A stretch of 32,596 bases of DNA, from assembly GCA_949282555.1 (NCBI GenBank), contig CASDPK010000026.1, forward strand, positions 1-32,596. The letters are read 5' to 3'. The DNA is from an uncultured Lentisphaeraceae bacterium. Lineage in GTDB: Bacteria > Verrucomicrobiota > Kiritimatiellia > RFP12 > DVOR01. The notes beneath the pieces were generated by a model. The model ran no database searches and was not told the DNA's origin. It was given only the letters and a program-made list of their open reading frames with translations. Both the position numbers and the translations under genes were made by a program. Position 1 is the first letter of the stretch. Every line of letters begins with the position of its first letter. Positions 24,672 through 32,491 of this stretch are shown one piece after another.

Positions 24672-25367
24672 ATGAAGCAGATCCAACATATCGCCTTTAT
24701 TATGGACGGCAATGGCCGTTGGGCCAAAGCCCGCGGATTGCCGCGCACAGAGGGCCATCGTGCCGGAGGGGAGACCGTTCGCCGTGTGCTAGGCTACTGC
24801 CGTGACGCCGGCATCCGTTACCTCACCCTTTACGCCTTCTCAGTGGAGAATTGGAAGCGCCCCAAGGAGGAGGTGGACGCGCTGATGCACTTGCTTGTGG
24901 CCCATCTCGCGGGAGAAGAGCCCATGCTTCACGAGCATCGCGTTCGGCTCCGCGTCATGGGGCGCCGGGAGGATCTCCCCGTCGCCGTGCGTGAGGCTCT
25001 TGAACGGGTGGAGTGTGCCACAGCCGCCTATGAGCGTCAGCTCATCGTTTGCCTGAGCTACGGTGGACGCACCGAAATCGCGCATGCCGCACGCGAGATC
25101 GCGCGGCTCGTAGCCAAGGGGGAGCTGGACCCCGAAACCATTGACGAGGCCACCGTGGCTCGTCATCTCTATCTCCCCGACGTTCCTGACCCCGACCTCA
25201 TTGTCCGAACCAGCGGGGAACTTCGTTTAAGCAACTTTCTCTTATGGCAAGCCAGCTATGCCGAGCTCTACGTCACTCCGACGCTTTGGCCCGACTTCGG
25301 GGAGGCCGATTTCCAAGCGGCCCTTTCGGCTTTCTCCGCCCGGGAGCGCCGTTACGGTGCCCTGTGA
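24672..25367 (+). CDS. uppS: Undecaprenyl diphosphate synthase (cis-prenyltransferase)
   Basis: A 231-aa enzyme that elongates farnesyl diphosphate with isopentenyl diphosphate to the C55 carrier for peptidoglycan and other envelope polymers. HIAFIMDGNGRWAK contains the catalytic Asp12. TLYAFSVENWKRP, LIVCLSYGGR.EI and IVRTSGELRLSNFLLWQ are intact, the last giving the diphosphate-binding Arg and Ser. An in-frame TGA at 24663-24665 excludes any upstream extension, so ATG 24672 is the start even though its Shine-Dalgarno is minimal (GAG). The gene is not followed by cdsA or dxr, its common partners. Confidence 0.96.
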   Translation: MKQIQHIAFIMDGNGRWAKARGLPRTEGHRAGGETVRRVLGYCRDAGIRYLTLYAFSVENWKRPKEEVDALMHLLVAHLAGEEPMLHEHRVRLRVMGRREDLPVAVREALERVECATAAYERQLIVCLSYGGRTEIAHAAREIARLVAKGELDPETIDEATVARHLYLPDVPDPDLIVRTSGELRLSNFLLWQASYAELYVTPTLWPDFGEADFQAALSAFSARERRYGAL

Positions 25368-25439
25368 GCGCCTTTGAATGCCTAACGTATTCCGCGTTGT
25401 ATCTCCCATCACCTCGCCAAGGACGGCGCACACCATTTT

Positions 25440-25448
25440 TGGTATCGT
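25440..25448 (+). promoter_or_regulatory. Possible extended -10 promoter of the VanZ-like gene
   Basis: TGG followed by TATCGT (25443-25448), with the start predicted near 25455, before an AGGGA ribosome-binding site at 25461-25465. The hexamer is a weak match. Confidence 0.3.
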
Positions 25449-25476
25449 ACGCGTCCTTGGAGGGACAAAGATAAGA

Positions 25477-25986
25477 ATGCACGCGCTTTCAACGATATTG
25501 CTATGGAGCCGGCGAGGATTGGCCCTCGCAATGATTGGCCTAATCACGTGGCTTTCTCTGACCGATTCCAACGGATTGCGCCATCATGAGCTCATGCACT
25601 GGCTTGTCTGCATTGAACGGGCCACCGGAACGGCACAGGACAAGATCGCCCACTTCTTCATGTACGTCACGCTTTCGGGCGCGCTTTGGCTCTCCCTGCC
25701 GTGGCGCGTCCGAAGCCTCCCCTCCCCCCTCATTGCCTTTCTTGCCGCGGCGATGTGGGGCGTGCTCATGGAATTCGCGCAACTCGCAGAAACGCTTCTT
25801 GGATGGGGGAGCCGTAGCTTTGATGTCGGAGACATGGTAGCCAACGCCCTCGGCGCCGCCGCCACGACACTTCCGCTCCTGCTCCTTTGGTTCGCCGTGG
25901 AAAGATTCCGCGCGCGGAACACGCATCCTGCGCCCCGTGCATCCCTCAGCGAAGCTGAAGCATCATCGCAATCTCCGGACAGGTGA
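25477..25986 (+). CDS. VanZ-like membrane protein
   Basis: A 169-aa membrane protein of the VanZ-like family. Helices lie at about 8-27 (LALAMIGLITWLSLTD), 55-75, 85-105 and 125-145. The conserved pattern DKIAHFFMY, then GVLMEFAQ, then SRSFDVGDMVANALGA is the family hallmark. VanZ proteins affect teicoplanin resistance and envelope properties, but most chromosomal members have no known role. ATG 25477 is chosen over the codon at 25378 because homologues begin near the first helix and a ribosome-binding site precedes it. Its last 41 bp overlap the 3' end of the convergent acetyltransferase gene. The C-terminal ~20 residues (SLSEAEASSQSPDR) are polar and may be incidental. Confidence 0.85.
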   Translation: MHALSTILLWSRRGLALAMIGLITWLSLTDSNGLRHHELMHWLVCIERATGTAQDKIAHFFMYVTLSGALWLSLPWRVRSLPSPLIAFLAAAMWGVLMEFAQLAETLLGWGSRSFDVGDMVANALGAAATTLPLLLLWFAVERFRARNTHPAPRASLSEAEASSQSPDR

Positions 25987-26434
25987 ACGGATTGGCGTGC
26001 TTGGTGCAATAAACACACCCGCGATAGATCTTGTGAATGATCTGAGTCTTCTCGACGCGACGAAATCCCAAACGCCCGAAGAACTCGGGCTCAAACGTCA
26101 GCACAAGCGCCTGTGCAGGCTTGAATCCATCCATCCGCTGAAGCACAAACCGAATCAACCTAGACCCGATGCCACGGCCACGATAGGCTTGGCTCACCGC
26201 CACGGATTGCAATTCAACCGTGGCCCCCTCCGGACAACCGATTTCCGGAAGAATCTGCCAGCAGGCACAGGCCAAGATTTCCCGTCCACGGGCGGCCACG
26301 GTAAAGCGATCGATATTCTCCACGATGTTATTCACCGGTCGCAGAATCAACTCGTGCGGATAGCTCTGAATCAAACGGTGAATGGCGAGCACATCCTGAA
26401 GCGTCGCTCGGCGGATGACGATGTCTTCGTCCAT
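25946..26434 (-). CDS. ArgA-like GNAT N-acetyltransferase with C-terminal cysteines
   Basis: A 162-aa GNAT enzyme. IRRATLQDVLAIHRLI is the fold's first strand and helix, VELQSVAVSQAYRGRGIGSRL (74-93) the acetyl-CoA-binding motif, and FEPEFFGRLGFRRVEK the later motif. The tail has Cys140, Cys143 and Cys152 and the segment CPEIAMMLQL, which resembles the short ArgA-type N-acetylglutamate synthases that end in a Cys-containing DEIAM-like motif. It may therefore make N-acetylglutamate for arginine synthesis, and the argH elsewhere in the window is consistent. ATG 26434 has GAGGAG 10 nt upstream; a TTG at 26452 is less likely. It lies 14 nt after the TrkA-type gene and probably shares its transcript. 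Confidence 0.8.
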   Translation of the reverse strand: MDEDIVIRRATLQDVLAIHRLIQSYPHELILRPVNNIVENIDRFTVAARGREILACACWQILPEIGCPEGATVELQSVAVSQAYRGRGIGSRLIRFVLQRMDGFKPAQALVLTFEPEFFGRLGFRRVEKTQIIHKIYRGCVYCTKHANPFTCPEIAMMLQLR

Positions 26435-26448
26435 AATTCGGGTACTCC

Positions 26449-27120
26449 TCAAGCCTGAGCAAAAGCATCAATCTGTTCAGACGTGCCGACGACCAACAAA
26501 CGGTCATCCCCACGAATCGCCGTCTCGGCTTTGGGAATGATGAGGCGACGCGGAGCGGCGGGATCGGCATCATCCAGTCGGCGCACCGCCAGAACCGTCA
26601 CGCCATACGCCCGACGCACATCCGCCTCCGCCAACGTCCGCCCATCCAATGCCTCAGGCGCGGGAATCTCCGCAGCGTAAAGGCCATCGGCCACATCAAA
26701 GAGATCCACCTGACTCGTCGTCAACAGGCTCCGAGCCAGCCGCTGGGCACGGTCACGATTCGGGAAGATCACCACATCCGCCCCCACACGGCGGAGCACC
26801 CGCCCATGGACCTCCGTGGAAGCCTTCGCCACCACCGTGCGCACCCCTAGGTCTTTGCAGTTCACCGTGGCCATCACACTGCCTTCAATGTTCTCGCCGA
26901 TCGCCACCACCACAATGTCGCAAGCGGCGAATCCGGCCTCTTCCAGCGCGTGAATGTTCGTGGCGTCGCCTTCAATGGCCTTGGCCACGTAATCCGAAAG
27001 CTCCTGAATCTTTCGGCGGTCGGTGTCCATCAGCACAACTTCCGCCCCTTGTGCGGCCAACGACTGCACAAGCGCCTCGCCGAAGCGCCCCGAACCAATA
27101 ATGCCGATACGTTTGGTCAT
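26449..27120 (-). CDS. TrkA/KtrA-type potassium-uptake regulatory subunit
   Basis: A 223-aa RCK protein. The N-domain has the Rossmann motif GIIGSGRFG (6-14), the nucleotide-binding acid at MDTD (31-34), EGDATN and VVAIGENIEGSV. The TrkA-C domain covers about 135-223. At ~220 aa with a single RCK unit it is like KtrA rather than the double-length TrkA of enterobacteria. It would gate a KtrB/TrkH channel in response to ATP/ADP or c-di-AMP, but no channel gene is in the window. ATG 27120 lacks a Shine-Dalgarno sequence and is only about 9 nt downstream of a -10 hexamer. Confidence 0.93.
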   Translation of the reverse strand: MTKRIGIIGSGRFGEALVQSLAAQGAEVVLMDTDRRKIQELSDYVAKAIEGDATNIHALEEAGFAACDIVVVAIGENIEGSVMATVNCKDLGVRTVVAKASTEVHGRVLRRVGADVVIFPNRDRAQRLARSLLTTSQVDLFDVADGLYAAEIPAPEALDGRTLAEADVRRAYGVTVLAVRRLDDADPAAPRRLIIPKAETAIRGDDRLLVVGTSEQIDAFAQA

Positions 27121-27129
27121 AATATGGCT

Positions 27130-27138
27130 ATTTTACCA
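27130..27138 (-). promoter_or_regulatory. Extended -10 promoter of the TrkA-type gene, near-leaderless
   Basis: On the minus strand TGGTAAAAT (hexamer 27130-27135) is 9 nt from the ATG at 27120, so the predicted leader is only 2-4 nt long. Confidence 0.5.
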
Positions 27139-27223
27139 CAACTTCCTCTGCCGCCGTGGACGCATTCCCAGTCTTCCGCCACGGCTAAAGTCCGCGCGGC
27201 TGAGGCCATCACTCGGAGTTCCA

Positions 27224-29992
27224 TCAACGAGGCGCGGCACACAACCGCAGACGGAAGGCTCCGCGTACCGTATCCCCCGCATTCAGCGGACGACGCTCCG
27301 CGGCGTAGTGCGACGCAAAGAAACCGTCAGAGCCTCCGGTGGAGAATCCCGCCACAAGCAGACGGGTAAGGTCACCCTCTTTCCACACGCGAACGGCAGG
27401 AAGCACCCCTTCCTCCGCCTCCGGAAGCACGGCCAGCGCGGGGGACGCCTTGCCGGCGGAAAGAAGTGCCCCGGAAAGATCGCGCCGGGTCGCCCGGAAC
27501 GCGTTGCTTCCCAAAGCATTGGCATCATTTCCCCAAACCTGCTTCGGTGGCACCCGCCAGTCAGGTTTTCCGATGAAGGGGTTCGCCTCCGCGACGCCTT
27601 CGGTTGGGTCAAAACCCGTCTCGGCCACAAGGCCCTCGGAGATACGCCCCCACGCGAAACGGTCATACCCCTTCGGCAACGTAAGGACAAGCCCCCATTG
27701 GCGCGGATTCAACTTTTCCTTCACCATCAGCGCATAACGCACAAGCAACGATCCATCCGCCTGCGGAAGAAGTTCCAACGTTCCCTCGGCCTTGGCATTC
27801 CCGCCAACCCAGCGATTCCCTTCCGAACGCCAACGCCAATCGGACTCAATGGGCGTGAAGGCGGGGATCTCGTCCGCGAGAACGGAACCTGCGGGGCCGG
27901 CGGCTCCGCCCGCGCCATTCAGGGGAATGAGCGCCGGAAGCGGCGCCGGAAGCGTCAGCCCTTGGGCGACCAGCGCCCCCTCCGCACCCGGTTTCAATCC
28001 CTCAGGCAGAGGTTGGCCGACCACACGCCGCACCCAATCGGAGCGCAGACCATAACGCGCATTGAACACCCCCGAAGCCGTACGAACGGAGATGTGCCAC
28101 GCCTCTCCCTCCGGCAACGTCACGGAAGCCATGGCATGGGGCGCAAGCCGAAGAGGAATCTCTCCCTTCGCGCCCGTTGCCTTGCCCGTCGCAGGCTCCA
28201 AGGCCTCCCATTGCAACGCCTCAAGCGAGGAGAAGTTTTGCCGGTTCTGAATCCGAAAGGTTCGCCCCTCACGCCACACACGCACCAGGCTATAGGCGTT
28301 GCGGACGCCATCGCTTTCGGGCTTCGCCCGGCGCCACCCGTCACAGATGCTTCCCCAGTGGCCATAACCCACTCGGCGGCCATCGGGCAAGCAGAAGACA
28401 TCGTCAATTCCGCTCCAAATGGCACCGCCAAGGCACCCGGGCTGCTCCCACATCAAATCCACCATGCGCGCAAGCGGTCGGCCCCAGTCCGCACGAATCC
28501 CGGGATCAGCCTCCAGCTCCATCCGGTTGTAGCACTGCACATGGGCATATTCACCGAACCAGACGGGCTTGCCCTTTTCGCTCCACATCTGCGGATTGGC
28601 CTCGGAGGGATAGTGATAGTTGGCGACGTCGGCTTGGTTCCCAGCGTTGTTGAACCCACCCCAGCACTGATCGTGGAAGACGATTGGGCGCGTGGGATCG
28701 CTCGCCTTTACGGCACGTTGCACCTCTTCCCACAAAGGGCTCCACCGGGATTCGTTTCCAAGCGACCAAAGGATGATGGAAGGATGGCCGCCGTAGGCAC
28801 GCACCATGTCACGATTGGCCCCCACCATATAGGGGAGATAGCGGCGGTCAAGCCAATTCCAGCCGGTGCGCCATGCGGCATTGGCGTGGTGCTGAATCCA
28901 ACAAAGGGCCGCCTCGCATTCCACGAAAAGCCCCATCTCATCGCAAGCCTCCAAGAAGGCCTCGGAGGGCGGATAGTGCGAGGTGCGCACCGTGTTCACA
29001 TTGCAGGCTTTGATGATGCGAGCGTCTTCCCATGCCTGCTTGGCGGAGATGCTGCGTCCCGTGAGGGGATGCACTTCGTGCCGATTCACCGCCATCAGTT
29101 TCACGGGGCGTCCATTCACAAGCAGACGATTCCCCTCCACACGAACCGTGCGCAACCCCACACGCCGAGCCCCTGTGGACAGAGGCTTCCCCTCCTGCAT
29201 CGCCGACCATGCCAGCGTGTAGAGATGCGGCGTTTCGCTCGTCCACAATTGGGGATCCGCCACCTTGAGCGAAAGCGTGGCACTGCCGCCCTCGGCAGGG
29301 ACGGCCCACGTCGCGGAGGCGGCGGCTTCGTCACCATGCGGCGGCGTGAGCGTCACACGAATTTCCGCGGAACGCCCCGTGAGATTCTCCGCCGAGATAT
29401 GCCAAGCCAACGTGGCCGAACCATCCTCATGCAACGTTGTGACGTCGCGTTCGGAAATCAGCCGAACGTCCGGGAGCACCGTGAGCGTGACGGGGCGCAA
29501 AATGCCCCCCAACTGATGCGCCGCATATTGCGAGGCCGTAGCCAACGTGTCAGAGATCGATTCCGCCGTCACCTCCACTCGCAAAAGGTGTTTCCCCGGA
29601 GCGGCCCCACCGGGCAAGCGAATCTCAAAGGGCACAAAACCTCCCTTGTGCGCCCCCACCCCCACGCCGTCCCAATAGACGGCACATTCGGCACTGATGC
29701 CATCAAACCGCACGATGGCCGTGCGCCCCGCCCAATCTTCCGGGACAATGACCTCCCGCTCATAAACCCCGGCCTTCCCCTTGGGGATCTCGAATCCCTG
29801 CATGGCCCACTCTCCGGGGACTTGAATCGTCTGCCCCTCACCGAACCGCCAGGCACCATCCAGCGACAACACGGGGGTTTTGATGCCCTCCACGGTCTTC
29901 GGGCGAGGTGTCAGCGAGGCGTAAGGCGAGGCCAAACCCATCGAACAAACCGCTCCGAACAATAGGGCGGCAATGAGGCGCACAACATTCAT
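27224..29992 (-). CDS. Secreted GH2 beta-galactosidase-like glycoside hydrolase
   Basis: A 922-aa hydrolase with a signal peptide (about 1-21, ending GLAS). The GH2 sugar-binding (~44-175), immunoglobulin-like (~178-282) and barrel (~283-590) domains follow in order. NRHEVHPLTGRS (303-314) and TSHYPPSEAFLEACDEMG are family signatures. The acid/base is Glu414 (SLGNES) and the nucleophile Glu481 (VWFGEYAHV). The C-terminal ~300 residues match the beta-sandwich part of LacZ-type enzymes. LacZ-type GH2 fits best (the DEMG and HEVHP motifs), but beta-glucuronidase or other GH2 activity is not excluded. It is the second gene of the galactosidase operon. ATG 29992 has GGAGA 6 nt upstream. Confidence 0.9.
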   Translation of the reverse strand: MNVVRLIAALLFGAVCSMGLASPYASLTPRPKTVEGIKTPVLSLDGAWRFGEGQTIQVPGEWAMQGFEIPKGKAGVYEREVIVPEDWAGRTAIVRFDGISAECAVYWDGVGVGAHKGGFVPFEIRLPGGAAPGKHLLRVEVTAESISDTLATASQYAAHQLGGILRPVTLTVLPDVRLISERDVTTLHEDGSATLAWHISAENLTGRSAEIRVTLTPPHGDEAAASATWAVPAEGGSATLSLKVADPQLWTSETPHLYTLAWSAMQEGKPLSTGARRVGLRTVRVEGNRLLVNGRPVKLMAVNRHEVHPLTGRSISAKQAWEDARIIKACNVNTVRTSHYPPSEAFLEACDEMGLFVECEAALCWIQHHANAAWRTGWNWLDRRYLPYMVGANRDMVRAYGGHPSIILWSLGNESRWSPLWEEVQRAVKASDPTRPIVFHDQCWGGFNNAGNQADVANYHYPSEANPQMWSEKGKPVWFGEYAHVQCYNRMELEADPGIRADWGRPLARMVDLMWEQPGCLGGAIWSGIDDVFCLPDGRRVGYGHWGSICDGWRRAKPESDGVRNAYSLVRVWREGRTFRIQNRQNFSSLEALQWEALEPATGKATGAKGEIPLRLAPHAMASVTLPEGEAWHISVRTASGVFNARYGLRSDWVRRVVGQPLPEGLKPGAEGALVAQGLTLPAPLPALIPLNGAGGAAGPAGSVLADEIPAFTPIESDWRWRSEGNRWVGGNAKAEGTLELLPQADGSLLVRYALMVKEKLNPRQWGLVLTLPKGYDRFAWGRISEGLVAETGFDPTEGVAEANPFIGKPDWRVPPKQVWGNDANALGSNAFRATRRDLSGALLSAGKASPALAVLPEAEEGVLPAVRVWKEGDLTRLLVAGFSTGGSDGFFASHYAAERRPLNAGDTVRGAFRLRLCAAPR

Positions 29993-30029
29993 GGAAGTTC
30001 TCCGTTACTTGACAAAACATGAAGGCCCT

Positions 30030-30045
30030 CCCCAACGCATTGGGG
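30030..30045 (-). other. Intercistronic hairpin between alpha- and beta-galactosidase genes
   Basis: CCCCAA-CGCA-TTGGGG, a perfect 6-bp stem in the 69-nt spacer. It has no U-tract; it may set the relative amounts of the two enzymes through mRNA processing or stability. Confidence 0.4.
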
Positions 30046-30061
30046 TGAGCCGAAGATCCAT

Positions 30062-32236
30062 TTATGGTTCAGCTCGAAGGCGAAGCAAACAGCTATCGTA
30101 GAGCTTGGTGATCGGAAGCGTGAGCCCATCCCGCATCAACGCCTTGCCGGTGTGGCTTTGGCCCGAGCAAGGAAGCGGCTTCCGTCCATCGGGCGTGAGC
30201 ACCTCTTCCACCTTGTAGCTTCGGTTGGGGTCAAGCCCGGCCAACCGAAGGGCCAGCGGCTCCTTGTCATAGGCCGTATCAAGACTGTAAGCGAAGACGA
30301 GGGCCTGGGTTTTGTCCTTGGTGACGTAGGACAATGCGGCATAACCATCGCGCAGGTAGGGACTGTGGAGGCGGTAGAGGTCTCCGAATTGGACAATGTC
30401 GCGGATGTATTCCTTCGCGGCCTTGATGCCCGCCTCGGCGACCTTACGCTCCTGCGGGGTGAGGTGCGAGGGCTGAAGCTCAAACCCGAAACGCCCACTG
30501 AGCGCCACGTGCAACCGGAAGGACGCCGGGAAGGGCACGTTCAAGGGATTCCCCACAGCCGAACGCGAGAAGTGCGCGGCCATCGCCTTGGCGGGATAGA
30601 AGTGCGAGGTGCCCCACTGAATGTAGATGCGACGGATGGCAGACGTGTTGTCGCTTGTCCAAAACTCGTTGTGATAGGCCAAGGCACCATAATCCACACG
30701 GCCGCCGCCGGACGCGCAGACCTGAATCTCCAAATCAGGATATTTCTCACGGATGCGGGCGTAGGCGGAATAAAGACCGCGGGCGTAGTCATACCAGAAG
30801 TTGGCCTGGCGATCCTTCGGGAGGTACGTGGAACCCACGTTGGCCACCGTGCGGTTGGCATCCCACTTGATGTAAGAAATGCCGGGCGCGGACTTCATGA
30901 TGTCGTCGAACGTCTGCACCACGAAATCTTGGACGGCGGGATTCGTGAGGTCGAGCAACCACTGATTGCGCCCCTGCGGGATGTCGCGCGCGCCGCTCTT
31001 GACCACCCAATCCGGATGCTTTTTGGCAAGCTCGCTCTTGGGATTCACCATCTCAGGCTCAATCCAAAGGCCAAACCGGATGCCCTGCGCCTTGGCATAA
31101 TCAGCAAGCCCCTGAATGCCGCAAGGAAGCTTTTTGGCATTCACCTGCCAATCGCCCAAACCCGCGTTGGCGCCGTCTCGGGCGTTTTCGCCGTTTCCAA
31201 ACCAGCCATCATCGAGAACGAAAAGCTCAAGCCCCATTTCGGCGGCATCCTTGATCATCTCCTTGATCTTCTTTTCGTCAAACGTGAAGTAGACGCCCTC
31301 CCACGAGTTGAGCAGAATGGGATTGGGCTTCAACCCTCCCACAAGCACATAGTTGCGGGCATAGTCATGCAGATTGCGGGAGATCCGCCCCTTTCCTTCT
31401 GCGGAATATGCGAGGATGGCCTCCGGCGAAACATAGGGCTTGTTCGGCGGCAGACGGTAATCCGCGCCCAGCTCGGCCATGCCGGCCTTGACCTCAAGCT
31501 CACGCCCGGTGCGCATGGCAAAGTCCAGCTGCCAGTTGCCGGTCCACGCCAACGCCATGCCATAAACCTCGCCGTTCGCTTCCTCCGCCGGGCCCTTGCT
31601 CAAGAGCATCGACGGATTCTCGAAGTAGGCCGAGCGCGTGCTGCGATAATTTGCGATGCGCTTGGTGCCGGGCATCAGCCGCTCCTCAAACAAGTGCATC
31701 TCATTGGGCCACCGATCAAGGAAACGATTCTGAAAACTTGTGAGCCACCAATCCCCCTCAGGGAACGACGGCGCGGAAGAAGCCATCGCGTGCACCGTGA
31801 TGTCGCCGGGTTCCTGGTGGGTCAGCGTCACGGACTGCGTGATGACGTTTTCCTTCTTGTAGGCCGTGAACGTCACCGCGACCTGCATGGGATAGAGCTT
31901 ATCGCGAAGTGTGAGCACCGTGCGCTCCCGGTTCGCGTCCAACGCCATGCGCTCCGTCTTCTCCAAGACCAATTCCGTGGTCAACACCCCATCGGCATGC
32001 GTCACCCGCAACGCCGGATCGCGTTCCGCCCAGCCGCCGAAGGCCGACAACAACGGCCCCTGCCAACCCAACGATGAGGGCACATTCTCCTTCGAGCCCC
32101 AATACAGCCAACCGACGTCGCGATCCTTCGTCGCCTCCAAGAGGATAACCGTATCCTCCGTTTCAATCCGTACCTGTTCCGCCCATACTTGCCCTACGGC
32201 AAGCAGCGCGCCCAAAGCAATCATTCCAGCCTTCAT
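30062..32236 (-). CDS. Secreted GH36 alpha-galactosidase
   Basis: A 724-aa alpha-galactosidase with a short signal peptide (MKAGMIALGALLAVGQVWA). The N-terminal beta-supersandwich (~20-300) precedes the barrel. Signatures are ILLNSWEGVYF, LFVLDDGWFG, FGLWIEPEMVNP, the nucleophile Asp459 (YIKWDANR), CASGGGRVD (507-515) and the acid/base Asp529 (EFWTSDNTSA). It would release terminal alpha-galactose from raffinose-type sugars, galactomannan or host glycans. Most well-known bacterial GH36 enzymes are cytoplasmic, so the signal peptide is notable. ATG 32236 is chosen for its GAGGAT ribosome-binding site and the signal peptide; the 14 codons upstream are polar. The GH2 gene follows 69 nt after the stop. 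Confidence 0.93.
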   Translation of the reverse strand: MKAGMIALGALLAVGQVWAEQVRIETEDTVILLEATKDRDVGWLYWGSKENVPSSLGWQGPLLSAFGGWAERDPALRVTHADGVLTTELVLEKTERMALDANRERTVLTLRDKLYPMQVAVTFTAYKKENVITQSVTLTHQEPGDITVHAMASSAPSFPEGDWWLTSFQNRFLDRWPNEMHLFEERLMPGTKRIANYRSTRSAYFENPSMLLSKGPAEEANGEVYGMALAWTGNWQLDFAMRTGRELEVKAGMAELGADYRLPPNKPYVSPEAILAYSAEGKGRISRNLHDYARNYVLVGGLKPNPILLNSWEGVYFTFDEKKIKEMIKDAAEMGLELFVLDDGWFGNGENARDGANAGLGDWQVNAKKLPCGIQGLADYAKAQGIRFGLWIEPEMVNPKSELAKKHPDWVVKSGARDIPQGRNQWLLDLTNPAVQDFVVQTFDDIMKSAPGISYIKWDANRTVANVGSTYLPKDRQANFWYDYARGLYSAYARIREKYPDLEIQVCASGGGRVDYGALAYHNEFWTSDNTSAIRRIYIQWGTSHFYPAKAMAAHFSRSAVGNPLNVPFPASFRLHVALSGRFGFELQPSHLTPQERKVAEAGIKAAKEYIRDIVQFGDLYRLHSPYLRDGYAALSYVTKDKTQALVFAYSLDTAYDKEPLALRLAGLDPNRSYKVEEVLTPDGRKPLPCSGQSHTGKALMRDGLTLPITKLYDSCLLRLRAEP

Positions 32237-32295
32237 CGGCTTATCCTCACTTCCGTTGAAGTCATCCATGCGGCCCAACGGCCAACCATGTTCAT

Positions 32296-32301
32296 ACTAT
32301 A
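32296..32301 (-). promoter_or_regulatory. Possible -10 of the galactosidase operon
   Basis: TATAGT on the minus strand lies in a short AT-rich stretch about 60 bp upstream of the ATG. No good -35 or TGn extension is present, so this is a weak assignment. Confidence 0.3.
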
Positions 32302-32348
32302 TACTTAAACGTCCCCTTCTTGGAAGCCAAAATGCATGGATAAAACTA

Positions 32349-32358
32349 CTGTATACAG
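32349..32358. promoter_or_regulatory. Palindrome CTGTATACAG, candidate operator for the galactosidase operon
   Basis: A perfect 10-bp palindrome about 50 bp upstream of the possible -10 box. The position suits an activator, but a palindrome of this length also occurs by chance. Confidence 0.3.
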
Positions 32359-32434
32359 AAATACACAGGCGTGTCCACCGCAATAATCCCCCATCCCAAA
32401 GTTTAACCGTTCCCCAAAAGGTCTCATTCTCACA

Positions 32435-32491
32435 GGCTCCGTATCCCTCCTTGAGATGCACTACATCTCGACACGTGATGCGGAGTATCTC
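32435..32491. repeat. Intergenic GATGC-unit repeat, copy C
   Basis: Three units: GGCTCCGTATCC (32435-32446), GAGATGCACTACATCTC (32453-32469) and GATGCGGAGTATCTC (32477-32491). The central unit has GAGAT/ATCTC arms. The outer units can pair with each other (CTCCGTATC with GATGCGGAG), which would enclose the central hairpin. Centres are about 20-23 bp apart, as in the other two copies. Confidence 0.7.

Noticed and set aside
27023..29965. A 980-codon open frame on the plus strand opposite the GH2 gene
   Set aside because: It is fully antisense to a gene with intact catalytic motifs, and its translation is Arg/Pro/His-rich without recognisable domains. High GC makes such mirror frames common.
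30152..32077. A 641-codon open frame on the plus strand opposite the GH36 gene
   Set aside because: Antisense to an intact alpha-galactosidase and without ribosome-binding site or motifs.
32435..32491. Copy C of the GATGC repeat considered as a CRISPR repeat or riboswitch
   Set aside because: The units are not identical, the spacers are only a few bases, and the position relative to the operon start does not suit a leader RNA.
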